64,000 nt of DNA from Candidatus Bathyarchaeota archaeon (GTDB lineage: Archaea; Thermoproteota; Bathyarchaeia; 40CM-2-53-6; DTDX01), in NCBI GenBank assembly GCA_018396815.1, contig JAGTQY010000003.1:1-64000 (forward strand), given 5' to 3'. Below the pieces are notes generated by a model, which was not told the DNA's origin, made no database searches, and saw only the letters and a list, made by a program, of their open reading frames with translations. Both the position numbers and the translations under genes were made by a program. This document shows, in pieces, positions 36,000 to 45,565 of the stretch (position 1 is the first letter of the stretch; the number at the start of each line of letters is the position of its first letter).

Positions 36000-36377
36000 A
36001 TGAAAATTAAGTTTTATCCTGAACGATGTACTGGATGCAAAATTTGTGAAATGGCTTGTTCTATAAGAAATGAAAATGTGATTAATCCTAGTAAAGCTAG
36101 ATTAAGGATCTATAGAGAAGCAATGGATAAATTCATAATAAAAATTTGTGATTTATGTGGTGAATGCATAAAAGTTTGTAATCCTAAAGCTATATATATG
36201 GAAAATGGTGTTTTTAAGGTTGACGATAAAAAATGCAACATGTGCCTTGAATGTCTTAAAGCTTGTCCTCAAGATGCAATCTTTACTCATAAAGATTTAC
36301 GATACCCCTTATTTTGTATCTTTTGTGGTGCATGCGTAGCTAATTGTCCTCAAAAAGCTTTAGAATTAGTAAGGTGA
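36000..36377 (+). CDS. Polyferredoxin with four [4Fe-4S] motifs
   Basis: 125 residues with four cysteine clusters: CTGCKICEMAC (from C10), CDLCGECIKVC, CNMCLECLKAC and CIFCGACVANC, sixteen Cys in all, enough for four [4Fe-4S] centres. It resembles the small electron-transfer subunits that accompany aldehyde:ferredoxin oxidoreductases and other molybdopterin enzymes. The stop is six bases before the AOR start, so they are one operon. It should take the electrons released by AOR. Confidence 0.93.
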   Translation: MKIKFYPERCTGCKICEMACSIRNENVINPSKARLRIYREAMDKFIIKICDLCGECIKVCNPKAIYMENGVFKVDDKKCNMCLECLKACPQDAIFTHKDLRYPLFCIFCGACVANCPQKALELVR

Positions 36378-36383
36378 AATTTT

Positions 36384-38231
36384 ATGAAGTATAAAGGTTA
36401 TATGGGAAAAATTCTTAGGGTGAACTTAAACTCAAAAAGGGTTTGGATACAGGAAGTAACAGATGAAATGGCTCGTATGTATCTTGGTGGAAATGGTTTT
36501 GCCGCAAGAATTCTTTATGATGAACTTAAACCTGGTATAGATGCTTTAAGTTCAGAAAATAAAATTTTCATTGGTAGTGGACCATTAAATGGGACTCGTA
36601 TTCCATTTTGCGCTAAAACATACGTTGCTTCTAAATCCCCATTAACAGGTTTATGGGGGGATACTAATTGCGGTGGGCACTTTTCAGCTGAATTAAAATT
36701 TACTGGATATGATGCGATAGTTGTTGAGGGAAAAGCTGAAAAACCCGTGTATATATCAATTTTAGATAATGAAGTTAAGATTAATGATGCTTCTCATTTA
36801 TGGGGAAAAACAACTTATGAAACTGAAGAAATAATAAAAAAGGATTTAGGTGAAAAAGGGGCTTATTCGATAAGTATTGGGCCAGCTGGAGAAAACTTAG
36901 TTAGATATGCTTGTTTAATATCTGCTTATAGAGCTGGTGGACGTTGCGGTTTAGGTGCAGTCATGGGTTCAAAAAATTTAAAAGCCATAGCTGTTAAAGG
37001 AAGTAAAGATGTTGAAGTAGCAGATTTGAATGGGCTTGAAAAATATGTTAGCGAAGTAAGATTTAAAAAATTTCCAGGTTCAACATTGGATAAAGGTTAT
37101 TCCTCGCTTGGAACACCTATGCTTCCAACAATAATTAATAAACTTGGTTTATTAGGAACAAAAAATTGGAGTGATGAAGTGTTTGATGAAGTAGATAAGA
37201 TTGGATATGATGCTTTACATAAATATGAAGTAAAACGAGTTTCATGCTTTGGCTGCTTAGCACATTGTTGTGGAGTGTATAAAGTTGAAAATGGAATTTA
37301 TGCAGGAGCTATGAATGAAGGCCCTGAATATGAAACAATTTACGCTTTAGGTTCGATGTGTCTCAATAATGATATAACTTCCATCATAAAAATGGATAGA
37401 ATGTGTGATGAGTTAGGTTTAGATACAATTTCCACGGGTGTAACTTTAGCTTTCGCTATGGAGTGCAGAGAAAAAGGCATCTTAACAAAGGAAGATATGG
37501 ATGGATTAGATTTAAGATTTGGTAATCCTGAAGCAATGATTGTTATGATAGAGCGTATTGCTTACAGAAAAGGTTTTGGCTCGATTTTAGCTGAAGGAAC
37601 TAAAAGAGCTGCTGGAAAAATAGGTAAGGGAGCAGAATATTACGCGATAAACACTAAAGGGCTTGAACACCCAGGGCACTCAACTAGAGGCACAAAAGGA
37701 ATGGCTTTAAGCTATGCTATAGGCAATAGAGGAGCGCATCATCATGATGGAAGAGATTTTGAATATTCACCAAACCCCCTTTTAGGTTATGACGGAAACG
37801 CAGAAGCTATAGAGGGGAAAGGTAAAATGGTTGCTAAAATAACACGATGGACAGCTTTCGCTGATTGCTGCTGCTATTGTCACTTTGCTGAGAAAGTTTA
37901 CGGTATATTAATAAGCCAGGAGCATGTTACTCAAATAAACTTGGTTACTGGAATGAATGTTAGTTTAGAGGATTTATGGAAAATAGGCGAAAGAGTATAC
38001 ACGTTAGAAAGATTATTTAATATTAGAGAAGGTGTAAGAAGAGTCCACGATACGATTCCTGAAAGATTTTTTAAAGAACCTATTCCAAGAGGGCCTCATA
38101 AAGGCGCTATTTTAACTCAAGAAGAACTAAATAAAATGCTTGATGAATTTTATGAAGAGTACGGATGGGATAAAAAAACAGGAGTTCCAACTGAAGAAAG
38201 ACTTAAAATGCTAGATTTACGCGTTTCATAA
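36384..38231 (+). CDS. aor: Aldehyde:ferredoxin oxidoreductase (tungsten type)
   Basis: 615 residues with the AOR family layout. The N-terminal domain that binds bis-pterin tungsten has GYMGKILRVNLN, YLGGNGFAARIL, SPLTGLWGDTNCGGHFSAELK and GRCGLGAVMGSKNLKAI. The [4Fe-4S] ligands are CFGCLAHC in the middle (about 290) and a late Cys in the CCCYC stretch (about 495). It oxidises aldehydes to acids with reduction of ferredoxin. The substrate range of this subgroup cannot be told. The MoaD-like protein at 26.8 kb could help make its cofactor. RBS GGTGA. Confidence 0.95.
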   Translation: MKYKGYMGKILRVNLNSKRVWIQEVTDEMARMYLGGNGFAARILYDELKPGIDALSSENKIFIGSGPLNGTRIPFCAKTYVASKSPLTGLWGDTNCGGHFSAELKFTGYDAIVVEGKAEKPVYISILDNEVKINDASHLWGKTTYETEEIIKKDLGEKGAYSISIGPAGENLVRYACLISAYRAGGRCGLGAVMGSKNLKAIAVKGSKDVEVADLNGLEKYVSEVRFKKFPGSTLDKGYSSLGTPMLPTIINKLGLLGTKNWSDEVFDEVDKIGYDALHKYEVKRVSCFGCLAHCCGVYKVENGIYAGAMNEGPEYETIYALGSMCLNNDITSIIKMDRMCDELGLDTISTGVTLAFAMECREKGILTKEDMDGLDLRFGNPEAMIVMIERIAYRKGFGSILAEGTKRAAGKIGKGAEYYAINTKGLEHPGHSTRGTKGMALSYAIGNRGAHHHDGRDFEYSPNPLLGYDGNAEAIEGKGKMVAKITRWTAFADCCCYCHFAEKVYGILISQEHVTQINLVTGMNVSLEDLWKIGERVYTLERLFNIREGVRRVHDTIPERFFKEPIPRGPHKGAILTQEELNKMLDEFYEEYGWDKKTGVPTEERLKMLDLRVS

Positions 38232-38410
38232 CATAATTAAAAAAATTAGGATACTGCTTAGTTGTAAGGTGATCTTACCTATACTTAAGGTTGCAGAATT
38301 TTTGCGTAAACTTTAAATATTATAGTTGACTTATATATGTTGTATATAAAGCCTATATAGATTAGGAATATTTTGATTAAACTACTAGAGTATAAAAAGG
38401 AGGTTTCTTA
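38232..38410 (+). promoter_or_regulatory. Promoter region of the first ABC importer
   Basis: Several TATA-like boxes occur (TATATGTTGTATATAAAG near 38332-38350 and TATAAAAAGG just before the start). The permease ribosome site AAGGAGG lies at 38398-38404. A small dyad GTAAG-GTGAT-CTTAC sits near 38264-38278. No gene seen. Confidence 0.35.
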
Positions 38411-40081
38411 TTGACTTTAAAAATAACTAGAAGAAAAATAATAAATGCAGTAGGTGGATACTTCATACTTTCTATATTTATTTTCTTTGTCTTAAGACCT
38501 ATTTTCATGGTATTTCTTAAGAGCTTTGAAGCTAAAGGTGGAGGCTTCACATTATATAATTGGTATAAATTCTTTTCTTTTCCAATGCTTGTTAAACTCA
38601 TTCCAAACAGTGTAGGAGTTGGCTTATTTACAGCTTCGCTTACAGTTTTTCTTGCAATGCTTATTTCTTATACAATTGTAAAAACTGATGTCCCATTAAG
38701 AGGTTTCTTTAGAATAGTTACATTAATGCCTTTGGTTGCTCCCCCATTTATAGTACCTTTTTCTATGCTATTACTTTTCGGTAGAAGCGGTTTAATTACT
38801 AAACAACTACTTGGATTAGACATTTCGGTATATGGCTTTTGGGGAATGGTAATAGCGCTTCTATTTACGTATCTACCATACGCTTTAACAGTTATGATAG
38901 GAGTATTCCAATCTTTAGATGTTACAATCGAACAATCAGCTAGATCTTTAGGGGCTTCACCATTTACTACATTCAGAACTATAACCTTTAATTTGCTTAA
39001 ACCTGGAATACTAGGAGCTTTCACTATAGTGTTTTTCCTTTCCTTAACTGATTTTGCAACACCTTTAATTCTTCAAGGAAGTTTCAGAGTACTTGCAACA
39101 GAAGCTTATTTTAGTATACTTTCAGATCCAAGTTTAAGAATGGGTTCAGTTATTTCAATCATATTGTTTGCTATATGTGCTGTAGCCAATATTTTAAGTA
39201 GAAGATGGCTAGGGAAAGTTTCTTATACCACGATAACTGGAAAAGGAGAATTTAGAGAATTAAGTAAAGGATCATCCCCCTACGTAAAATGGCCCCTATT
39301 CATTATTTGTTTAGGTGTTTGCATTTTTATCTTGCTAGTCTACATTAATATAGTTGTAAATGCTTTTGCAAAATTACCTGGTTATGATTATACTTTTACT
39401 CTTGAAAACTTTAAGCTTAGACAAGTTTCTGGAGCGGCTGCAGCTCAAGGTGGAATAGTTATGCTTAGAAACAGTATTTTTGCAGCAACTATAGCTGGAG
39501 TTTCAGGTGCATTATTATCAGCTGCAACAGCATACTTAGTGGTTAGAGGTATTTTCCCAGGCAAAGCTTTTCTTGATCAAGCAGCTTTAAGTACTTTTGC
39601 TGTTCCAGGTGCATTATTAGGAATAGGGTATATTCTAGCTTTTAATAAACCTCCTTTAGCTTTAACAGGTACAGCTGCAATAGTAATATTGTGTATGCTA
39701 TTTCAAAAGTTACCCCTTGCTTATCAATCTGTTAAAGCTTCTTTAATGCAAGTAGATCAGAGCATAGAGCAAGCCTCAAGAAGTTTAGGAGCAGGACGAT
39801 TTACAACATTTGCTAGAATAGTTTTACCTCTTGTTGGTACAGGATTTACTGGAGGATTGCTTTTTGCATTTATAGCAGCAGTTAATACCGTAAGCGCTGT
39901 AATTTTCCTTGTAACTTCAGAGTTTCCATTAGCTTCAGTTGAAGTATTACTAGAAACAAATGAACCTATTGTAAATACTGGAGTAGCATTAGCTACATTG
40001 CTTATGGCAATATCATTTTTAGCCTTTGCTATTATAGGAATTATTGCAAAGAAAGGTGGCGGTAGTGCAATTAAATTTTAA
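38411..40081 (+). CDS. ABC importer permease, fused double domain (FbpB/PhnU-V type)
   Basis: 556 residues made of two tandem permease domains of about six TM helices each, so one polypeptide forms the whole channel. Each half ends with the EAA-type coupling loop: EQSARSLGASPFTTFRTI in the first half and EQASRSLGAGRFTTFARI in the second. This fused form is typical of Fe3+ (FbpB/SfuB) and 2-aminoethylphosphonate importers. The start is TTG at 38411 behind AAGGAGG. The binding-protein gene and the ATPase gene follow. A second, paralogous system lies at 45.6-49.5 kb. Confidence 0.92.
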   Translation: MTLKITRRKIINAVGGYFILSIFIFFVLRPIFMVFLKSFEAKGGGFTLYNWYKFFSFPMLVKLIPNSVGVGLFTASLTVFLAMLISYTIVKTDVPLRGFFRIVTLMPLVAPPFIVPFSMLLLFGRSGLITKQLLGLDISVYGFWGMVIALLFTYLPYALTVMIGVFQSLDVTIEQSARSLGASPFTTFRTITFNLLKPGILGAFTIVFFLSLTDFATPLILQGSFRVLATEAYFSILSDPSLRMGSVISIILFAICAVANILSRRWLGKVSYTTITGKGEFRELSKGSSPYVKWPLFIICLGVCIFILLVYINIVVNAFAKLPGYDYTFTLENFKLRQVSGAAAAQGGIVMLRNSIFAATIAGVSGALLSAATAYLVVRGIFPGKAFLDQAALSTFAVPGALLGIGYILAFNKPPLALTGTAAIVILCMLFQKLPLAYQSVKASLMQVDQSIEQASRSLGAGRFTTFARIVLPLVGTGFTGGLLFAFIAAVNTVSAVIFLVTSEFPLASVEVLLETNEPIVNTGVALATLLMAISFLAFAIIGIIAKKGGGSAIKF

Positions 40082-40331
40082 TATAATATCCTTCTTTAAA
40101 TTTTATTTTTTCTATATTTATGCTGTAGTAAATTACTCTTTAACTAATAAATTTAAAAATTAAGTATACTTTAGGTAGCGACTTGAGTTTCATTCATAAA
40201 TTAATACAATAAAAAGTATAATTTAATTTTGTTCTTAAAATAATAAATGGTATTTTACATAGTAAATCTTATATACTGATTAATACTAACATATATTTGC
40301 TATATAAAAAAGTTTTAGGGGGGTTTTGTTT

Positions 40332-41486
40332 TTGGGTGAAGAGAAGAAGGAGGCTCCTTCTAGAAGGGGTTATTTGAAGGCTGTTGGTGCTGGTGTTGTT
40401 GGTTTAGCTGTTGGAGCAGCTATAGGTTATGGAGCAGCCCCCAAAGCAGCTCCAGGAGCAGTAACAACAATAACAAAAACAGAAACAAAAACAGTAACAG
40501 CACCTGGAGCACCAGTTGAAGGGAGAAAAGTCTCTATATACACCTATTTTGAAGCTTATGAACAAGAAGGTTATATGCCCTTATTAGTTGATATGACTGG
40601 TCTCGATATAAGCACTTGGACTGAATCAACAGGTACTGTTATGGCTCGTTTAATCTCTGAGAAAGCAGCTCCGGTTGCTGATATAGTTTGGGGCTTATCT
40701 GACTGGGCTTTAGAAACATTAAAGGAGGAAAAGGTTATCGTAAAACCTGATCAACCATTAGCTAATGCTGATAAGATAGATCCTAAGCTTACGGATCCTG
40801 AAGGTGTATGGTTTGGCTTAGGATACTGGACTGCACCTATGGGTGTTTTCCATACAAAAAGAGCGGCGGAAAAAGGTTTAACTATGCCTAAAAGCTACTG
40901 GGATTTAACAGATCCAAAATGGAAAGGAGAAATAATAATGCCAAACCCAAAAACATCAGGAACAGCTACTATGTTTCTTACTGGCATAATGATTCTTTTT
41001 GGTGAAGATAAAGGATGGGAATTTTTCGATAAGCTCGTTCCAAATTGCGCGCAGATAACTCCAAGCGGTTCAGCACCTGGAAAACTTGCGCAAACTGGTG
41101 AATGTGTTTTAGGACTTACTTTTGATTATCAAACGGTGAAAAGTAAAGAGGCAGGTTATCCTGTAGAGATTTGGGTACCTGAAGAAGGTGTGGCAGTTAA
41201 TATTCATGGTGCAGCTATAATTAATGGTGCTAAACGACCTGGAAATGCATGGAGGGTCCTCCAAGCCGCTATATCTAAACCAATGATGTATGAGTATTAC
41301 AGGAGCGGTTCATGGCTTAAAGTTTCTAGAACAGACTTTCCATTTCCAGAAGATCTCGCTGCAGCGCATCCAGCATGGAAATGGCTTATAGAAAACCATA
41401 AAATTATGCCAAATTATGACTTCAAATGGGTTGCAAAAAACAGAGAAAGACTTTTAGATGAATGGACAAAACGTTACGGAGCTTAA
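40332..41486 (+). CDS. ABC importer substrate-binding protein with Tat-type signal
   Basis: FbpA-like extracellular binding protein of about 384 residues. The N-terminus has a twin arginine (SRRGYLKAVGA) before a hydrophobic stretch, so export in folded form is likely. A Thr-rich linker (TITKTETKTVT) leads to the two-lobed domain: VSIYTYFEA, GLGYWTAPMGVF, DLTDPKWKGEIIMPNPKTSGTA. I choose TTG 40332, since AGGGGGG (about 40317-40323) fits it better than TTG 40326. The ligand is unknown. Fe3+ relatives use Tyr pairs, which I cannot confirm here, so an organic ligand remains possible. Confidence 0.9.
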   Translation: MGEEKKEAPSRRGYLKAVGAGVVGLAVGAAIGYGAAPKAAPGAVTTITKTETKTVTAPGAPVEGRKVSIYTYFEAYEQEGYMPLLVDMTGLDISTWTESTGTVMARLISEKAAPVADIVWGLSDWALETLKEEKVIVKPDQPLANADKIDPKLTDPEGVWFGLGYWTAPMGVFHTKRAAEKGLTMPKSYWDLTDPKWKGEIIMPNPKTSGTATMFLTGIMILFGEDKGWEFFDKLVPNCAQITPSGSAPGKLAQTGECVLGLTFDYQTVKSKEAGYPVEIWVPEEGVAVNIHGAAIINGAKRPGNAWRVLQAAISKPMMYEYYRSGSWLKVSRTDFPFPEDLAAAHPAWKWLIENHKIMPNYDFKWVAKNRERLLDEWTKRYGA

Positions 41487-41500
41487 ACTTCCACTTTCTC

Positions 41501-41508
41501 TTTTTTTT
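41501..41508 (+). terminator. T8 tract after the first binding-protein gene
   Basis: Eight T fourteen bases after the stop. It could end most transcripts here so that the binding protein is made in excess over the ATPase encoded downstream. Confidence 0.35.
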
Positions 41509-41597
41509 ATAAAGTTTATATACTTCTTTTTTCCTTTATATTCATTTGTGAAGTTAATCTAATAGTTTGATGAATACAAAAGAGGAGGCAAAAATTA

Positions 41598-42677
41598 TTG
41601 CCCCATGTAAAATTAAGAAATGTTGTAAAACAATTTGATAAAGTAATTGTTGTGGACCATATATCGTTTGATGTTGAGCGAGGCGACTTCTTTACTATGC
41701 TTGGTCCAAGCGGTTGTGGAAAAACTACTACCCTAAGAATGATTTCAGGTTTCTATGAACCTGATGAAGGTGAAATTTATATAAATGATAAAATTGTTAA
41801 CCATATTCCACCTGAAAAGAGAAATTGTGGTTTCGTTTTTCAAAGTTACGCTCTTTTTCCGCATATGACGGTATTCGATAATGTAGCTTATGGATTAAAG
41901 ATTCGTAAAATTCCTAAAGATGAAATAAAAAAGAGAGTTAAAGAAGCTTTAAGCATAGTTGGTCTTGCGGGTTACGAATCTAGAAGACCTGATCAACTTA
42001 GTGGTGGAGAACAGCAAAGAGTTGCTCTTGCAAGAGTTTTAGTTATAAATCCTGAAGTTCTTCTTTTAGATGAGCCTTTAAGCAATTTAGATGCTAAACT
42101 TAGAGTTCATATGAGAAGTGAATTAAGAAAAATTCAACGATCTTTAGGAATAACAACTATTTATGTAACTCATGATCAAGCTGAAGCTTTAAGCATGTCA
42201 ACTAAAATAGCTGTAATGAATAAAGGTCGAATAGAACAAATAGGAACACCTATAGAAATCTATGGTTGTCCAAAAACAAAATTTGTAGCTGATTTTATGG
42301 GTTTATCAAATATATTTCCAGCTAAAATTCTTCAATCATCAGGTGAACTTAAGCTTATAGAAACGGAATTTGGGACTTTCAATGTTAAGGCTTCAGAAAG
42401 CTTTTCAGAAAATGAATCAATTTATTTACTTATAAGACCGGAAGCTATTGAGTTGGAGAAGAGTGAAGTTAATGAACCGTTAAAAAAGAATGAGCTTTAC
42501 GGAAAAATTATTGAAGCAAGCTTTGTAGGCGGTGTAGCCAAGTACACAATTGATATTAAAAATAACTTATCTTTAACAGTTAGCATGCAAGATCCCTTAT
42601 CAAAAGGTATAATTAAGGAAGGAGTTAATGTTAAAGTTAAAATTCCAGAAACAGGATTTGTAATCCTTAAACCTTAA
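41598..42677 (+). CDS. ABC importer ATP-binding protein (PotA/FbpC type)
   Basis: 359 residues. Walker A GPSGCGKTT (about 38-46), Q-loop FQSYALFPHMTV, signature [13 protein letters not shown], Walker B VLLLDEPLSNLDAKLR and switch His THDQAEALSMS. From about 240 an OB-fold regulatory domain (TOBE) follows, as in spermidine, maltose and Fe3+ importers. The start is TTG at 41598 behind GAGGAGG. It serves the permease and binding protein directly upstream. Confidence 0.93.
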   Translation: MPHVKLRNVVKQFDKVIVVDHISFDVERGDFFTMLGPSGCGKTTTLRMISGFYEPDEGEIYINDKIVNHIPPEKRNCGFVFQSYALFPHMTVFDNVAYGLKIRKIPKDEIKKRVKEALSIVGLAGYESRRPDQLSGGEQQRVALARVLVINPEVLLLDEPLSNLDAKLRVHMRSELRKIQRSLGITTIYVTHDQAEALSMSTKIAVMNKGRIEQIGTPIEIYGCPKTKFVADFMGLSNIFPAKILQSSGELKLIETEFGTFNVKASESFSENESIYLLIRPEAIELEKSEVNEPLKKNELYGKIIEASFVGGVAKYTIDIKNNLSLTVSMQDPLSKGIIKEGVNVKVKIPETGFVILKP

Positions 42678-42712
42678 TATTTACCTATTTTTAAGAGGGA
42701 TTCTTTCTTATC

Positions 42713-43885
42713 TTGAAGGTTTTAGTTTTAGGTGGAGCTGGAACTATTTGTTCAGAAGCTATTAAAGATCTCAGCTTTACTAGCGACTTCTCTGAAATAA
42801 CAATTGGAGAAATAAATGTTGAAAAAGCTAAAGCATTAGCTTCAGAATTGAATGATAATAGAATCTCAATAATTAAGGTAAATGCGGAAAATATAAAAGA
42901 ATTATCAAGCCTAATGAAAAATTATGATATAATAGTTAATGGTTTACCATTTAAATATGATGAAAAAGTAACTGAAGCTGCTATAGCAGCTAAAGTAAAT
43001 GGACTTGATGTAAGCGGATTACAAGATTTAGAAAAACATGATGAAGAAGCAAAAAAAGCTGGAGTAATATATGTTCCAGGTGTTGGAGCAACTCCAGGCG
43101 TTACAAATCTTCTCGCTAAATACGCAGCTAACAATTTAGATCAAGTTTATGAAATTCAAATCTCGCATGCAGCATATAGATGTTTAGCCCCATCTCTCGG
43201 TCTTTTAGATACAACATTATGGGAATATGATCCAGCAGTAAAAGAGAGATGTTATTATGAAGATGGTAGATATATATATGTGCCTCCATTTTCTGGAGAG
43301 AAAATAGTAGAATTTCCAGAACCGATTGGGGCTCAAAAAACTTATTATATACCTCATCCTGAACTTAAAACTTTACCTAAATCTATAAAAGGTGTAAGAA
43401 AAATTGAAGTTCGAGGAACATGGCCACCTAAAGTAATGCAGTTAATTAAAGCATTATATGACTTTGGTTTTTATAAAGATGATGAAATTAAAATTAAAGG
43501 TTGCCCAATGAAAAGAAGAGATTTTCTATATTCATATATTAGGGGATACTTAAGCCAAGTTCCAGAAGCAAAAGAAACTGAAATATGGGGATACTCTTTA
43601 AATGTAGAAGTAACTGGAGTTAAAAACGGGCGTTTTATGAAACTTAAATTTTTTACTTCCCATCCACCAATGGATAAATGGGGTGGAACATCAGCTTATG
43701 CAAAAAATGTTGGTATTCCCCTATCGATTGGAACTCAAATGCTAGCTAAACTTATTTCTAAAGGAACTAATTTAAAAGGCGTTCTTCCACCAGAACAAGT
43801 ATTTAATCCAGAACTCTTCTTCACAGAATTAGCTAAAAGAGGAATAAAAGTGCATATGAAAATTGAAAGTGAATACACGTATTAA
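42713..43885 (+). CDS. Saccharopine dehydrogenase-like oxidoreductase
   Basis: A 390-residue enzyme of the saccharopine dehydrogenase superfamily. It has an NAD(P)-binding Rossmann start (VLVLGGAGTICSEAI), the family's DVSGLQDLEKHDEEAKKAGV, and GVGATPGVTNLLAKYAA, followed by a C-terminal catalytic domain. Relatives make or break secondary amine (C-N-C) links, as in saccharopine, carboxynorspermidine, or lysine 6-dehydrogenase activity. It lies between an ABC importer and the MtmB-like gene, so its substrate may be the imported amine or a product of demethylation. This is inference from position. Start is TTG at 42713. Confidence 0.87.
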   Translation: MKVLVLGGAGTICSEAIKDLSFTSDFSEITIGEINVEKAKALASELNDNRISIIKVNAENIKELSSLMKNYDIIVNGLPFKYDEKVTEAAIAAKVNGLDVSGLQDLEKHDEEAKKAGVIYVPGVGATPGVTNLLAKYAANNLDQVYEIQISHAAYRCLAPSLGLLDTTLWEYDPAVKERCYYEDGRYIYVPPFSGEKIVEFPEPIGAQKTYYIPHPELKTLPKSIKGVRKIEVRGTWPPKVMQLIKALYDFGFYKDDEIKIKGCPMKRRDFLYSYIRGYLSQVPEAKETEIWGYSLNVEVTGVKNGRFMKLKFFTSHPPMDKWGGTSAYAKNVGIPLSIGTQMLAKLISKGTNLKGVLPPEQVFNPELFFTELAKRGIKVHMKIESEYTY

Positions 43886-44011
43886 TTTTCTTCATAAAAT
43901 TTAAAACTTTATTACATACTAAATTGTTCATTTAAAAATACAAGGAAAATAAATAAGGAAATTAGGAGGGAACATAAAATATATACAAATAATTCTGCTA
44001 ATTTTTTTGAA

Positions 44012-45358
44012 GTGTTAAAACGTATTTCTTCAGGCCCAATAATTTCTGAAAAAGAGTTTAACATATTAGTGTCTAAGAAACTTAAGGAAGTTGTAAAAGA
44101 ATATGATATAAAATTTGATGGCGAAACTTTAGTTCCTTCTGATGATAGCTTAGCTGATGATGTTTATAAAGCAGCTTTAGATTTTTACATTGAAGTCGGC
44201 ACTTACTGTATGGATACTGAAAGAGTAATAAAATTTTCAGAAGAGGAAATAAAGGAAGGTCTAAAAAACGCTCCTCATAAAGCTTTTTTTGGGGAAGGAA
44301 AAGAAGCAAAAACTTTTATACCTAGAAAACCTGAAAGCAAAGATCCTCCATGGTGTCATGTAGGTGCCGGAATAGCTGTATCAAATGAAGAAATTCACTC
44401 AAAGTTAGTTGAGGGATACGCAAGTATTCCAGAAGCGGATTCTATAAGTGTTCCAGCATTAGCTTTTATAGAAGGGACTCCAATAAGAGAACCTCCAATA
44501 GAGTTTTATGGAGCTTTAAAAATGTTAGCTTCAGCTAAAGAAGCTTTAAGAAGAGTTGGGCGTCCAGGTTTACCAATTCTAAATTTAGTTTCTACAGCAG
44601 CTTCTCAAATAGCTGGAATAGCTGCTAGTGCTGCTCAATTTGGTTTAACACCTTCTAATGGATGGTTAGTCCCTACTTATCCAGAGTTAAAAATTGGAAA
44701 CAATGAATTATGTAAAATAGCTTATTTACTTAGTTGGGGAGCAAATGTTGGCGCTGAATATTCGCCGTTAATAGGTGGTTACTCTGGTGGACCAGAGGGT
44801 ACCGCAGTAGTATTTGTCGCTAATTGTATTCAAGGAATACTTGTTTTAAAATCTACTTATCAACTTGCTTGGATAACAAATGTTATTGATAGATGTTCAA
44901 CAACTAAAGATGCTATATGGGCTTTAGCTGTAAGCGGTCAAGCAATAAGCAGAAATATATCTTTTCCACTTATTCAATTTCATTATCAAGCAGCCGGTCC
45001 AGCAACTAAAATGCTGCTTTATGAAGTTGCTGCAGGTATGATTGAAATAGTTGCTTCAGGTCAAGCTATAGAAACAGCACATCCAGCTAGAGCTGTAGAA
45101 ATAGATCATGTAACACCATTAGAAATGAAATTCTCTGTAGAAGTAGCTCGTGCAGCAGCAGGAATAAAAAGAACAGCTGCAAATGAAATAGTTAAAGAGC
45201 TGTTAAAAAAATATGAAAATAATATTAAAAATGCTCCTAAAGGAAAAAGGTATCAAGAATGTTTTAACTTAAAGACGAATAAACCTAGCGAGGAATATTT
45301 GAAAATATATAATGAAGTAAAGAAAGAGCTTAAAGATATAGGTATTCCTTTTGAATAA
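44012..45358 (+). CDS. MtmB-family methylamine methyltransferase homologue lacking pyrrolysine
   Basis: 448 residues along the full length of monomethylamine:corrinoid methyltransferase (458 in Methanosarcina). Matching blocks are YCMDTERVIKFSEEEI, GRPGLPIL, PLIGGYSGGPEGTAV, AAGPATKMLLYEVAAG, ARAAAGIKR and GKRYQECFNLKTNKPSEEYL. From my memory of the Methanosarcina sequence, its GRPGMGV is followed by pyrrolysine (UAG codon). Here GRPGLPI is followed by Leu190, and the frame has no internal TAG. The enzyme may therefore act on another methylated amine, as MtgB does within the MttB family. GTG 44012 has no ribosome site. The match to MtmB and the site AGGAGGG at 43963-43970 point to a start near 43979 (ATA). 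Confidence 0.85.
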   Translation: MLKRISSGPIISEKEFNILVSKKLKEVVKEYDIKFDGETLVPSDDSLADDVYKAALDFYIEVGTYCMDTERVIKFSEEEIKEGLKNAPHKAFFGEGKEAKTFIPRKPESKDPPWCHVGAGIAVSNEEIHSKLVEGYASIPEADSISVPALAFIEGTPIREPPIEFYGALKMLASAKEALRRVGRPGLPILNLVSTAASQIAGIAASAAQFGLTPSNGWLVPTYPELKIGNNELCKIAYLLSWGANVGAEYSPLIGGYSGGPEGTAVVFVANCIQGILVLKSTYQLAWITNVIDRCSTTKDAIWALAVSGQAISRNISFPLIQFHYQAAGPATKMLLYEVAAGMIEIVASGQAIETAHPARAVEIDHVTPLEMKFSVEVARAAAGIKRTAANEIVKELLKKYENNIKNAPKGKRYQECFNLKTNKPSEEYLKIYNEVKKELKDIGIPFE

Positions 45359-45565
45359 CTTTTTTCTTACTATCTATTATTTATATATTTATTATTTATT
45401 TATTATTTATATATTTTGCTAAAAATTTTGTGATATTTTTAACTTGCTAATTAATTCTAAACCACATAAAATATTTATTATTATAATAATTATTAAAATT
45501 TACTACCGTAAATTTTAATAATATCTATAAATGATATATAGTTTCCAACCAAGGAGGCATGCAGT
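45359..45565 (+). promoter_or_regulatory. AT-rich promoter region of the second ABC importer
   Basis: Holds two copies of TATTATTTATATATTT (about 45378-45417) separated by TATTATTT-like bases, an imperfect tandem array. Further AT-rich boxes lead to the ribosome site AAGGAGG (about 45552-45558) before ATG 45566. No gene seen. Confidence 0.4.
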
